Origin: Deinococcus aquaedulcis
GTDB lineage: Bacteria; Deinococcota; Deinococci; Deinococcales; Deinococcaceae
Length of the DNA: 62,923 bases
Direction: 5' to 3'
Assembly: GCF_019693445.1 (NCBI RefSeq)
Contig: NZ_JAHRBL010000019.1
Coordinates: forward strand, 1-62,923
Shown here: piece after piece, positions 62,726 to 62,923 of the stretch
How positions within the stretch are numbered: position 1 is the stretch's first letter
Layout: every line of letters starts with the position of its first letter
Notes under the pieces: model-generated
The model's database searches: none
The model's input: only the letters and a program-made list of their open reading frames with translations
What the model was told of the DNA's origin: nothing
Program-made: the position numbers and the translations under genes

Positions 62726-62923
<198 letters not shown>

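Overview
The window comes from a high-GC (about 70%) Deinococcus-like chromosome. The evidence is the gene content: an orthologue of the Deinococcus response regulator DrRRA divergent from RNase J, the futalosine menaquinone genes mqnE and mqnA, a TTHA0252-like beta-CASP nuclease, Lpt-like genes in a lineage known to lack classical LPS, and many genes whose start codon lies 5-7 nt after a TANNNT -10 hexamer. That last pattern is the leaderless promoter arrangement typical of Deinococcus. No rRNA, tRNA or CRISPR array was seen.

Layout. 1-7.3 kb: the start of an IS5-type transposase has cut off a GH3 glucosidase. The GH3 remnant is the last gene of a minus-strand sugar operon (binding protein, two permeases, GH1 beta-glucosidase, GH3) headed by a LacI regulator, with matching operators before the binding protein and before the regulator. 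7.6-8.1 kb: GNAT acetyltransferase. 8.1-12.1 kb: an apparent archaic chaperone-usher pilus operon (SCPU subunit, minor secreted protein, PapD-like chaperone, usher). 12.5-17.3 kb: M23 peptidase, 7TM-type diguanylate cyclase and an inactive/active M16 pair. 17.3-20.8 kb: mqnA/mqnE cluster. 20.9-29.1 kb: a second diguanylate cyclase, DUF3006 plus an exported metallo-beta-lactamase nuclease, an RluA-type pseudouridine synthase, a small MnmG-like flavoprotein coupled to trmB, an SCP2 protein, a methyltransferase and a lipoprotein.

29.1-34.5 kb: the signalling cluster drRRA, a multi-PAS kinase and an Rcp1-like receiver, divergent from RNase J. 34.5-38.7 kb: aldo/keto reductase, a 58-residue gene, a large unknown protein with an injected-effector look, and a lower-GC orphan. 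38.7-43.1 kb: clpP-clpX-lon. 43.2-50.6 kb: DUF3105 lipoprotein, a GGDEF plus HD-GYP c-di-GMP protein, beta-CASP nuclease, universal stress protein and lactate dehydrogenase. 50.6-53.3 kb: three Lpt/OstA-like envelope genes. 53.4-57.0 kb: TatD, then PadR with four tandem paralogous membrane proteins. 57.0-62.9 kb: alpha/beta hydrolase, lipoproteins, an Ig/PPC protein and a large subtilase, then a partial ORF.

Themes that link the genes are envelope and surface assembly (pilus, Lpt-like bridge, lipoproteins, exported proteases), c-di-GMP signalling (three GGDEF proteins), proteolysis and stress response (ClpXP, Lon, DrRRA), and RNA processing or modification. A perfect 14-bp palindrome sits at promoter position both before drRRA and before an unknown 98-residue protein, and may mark a shared regulon.
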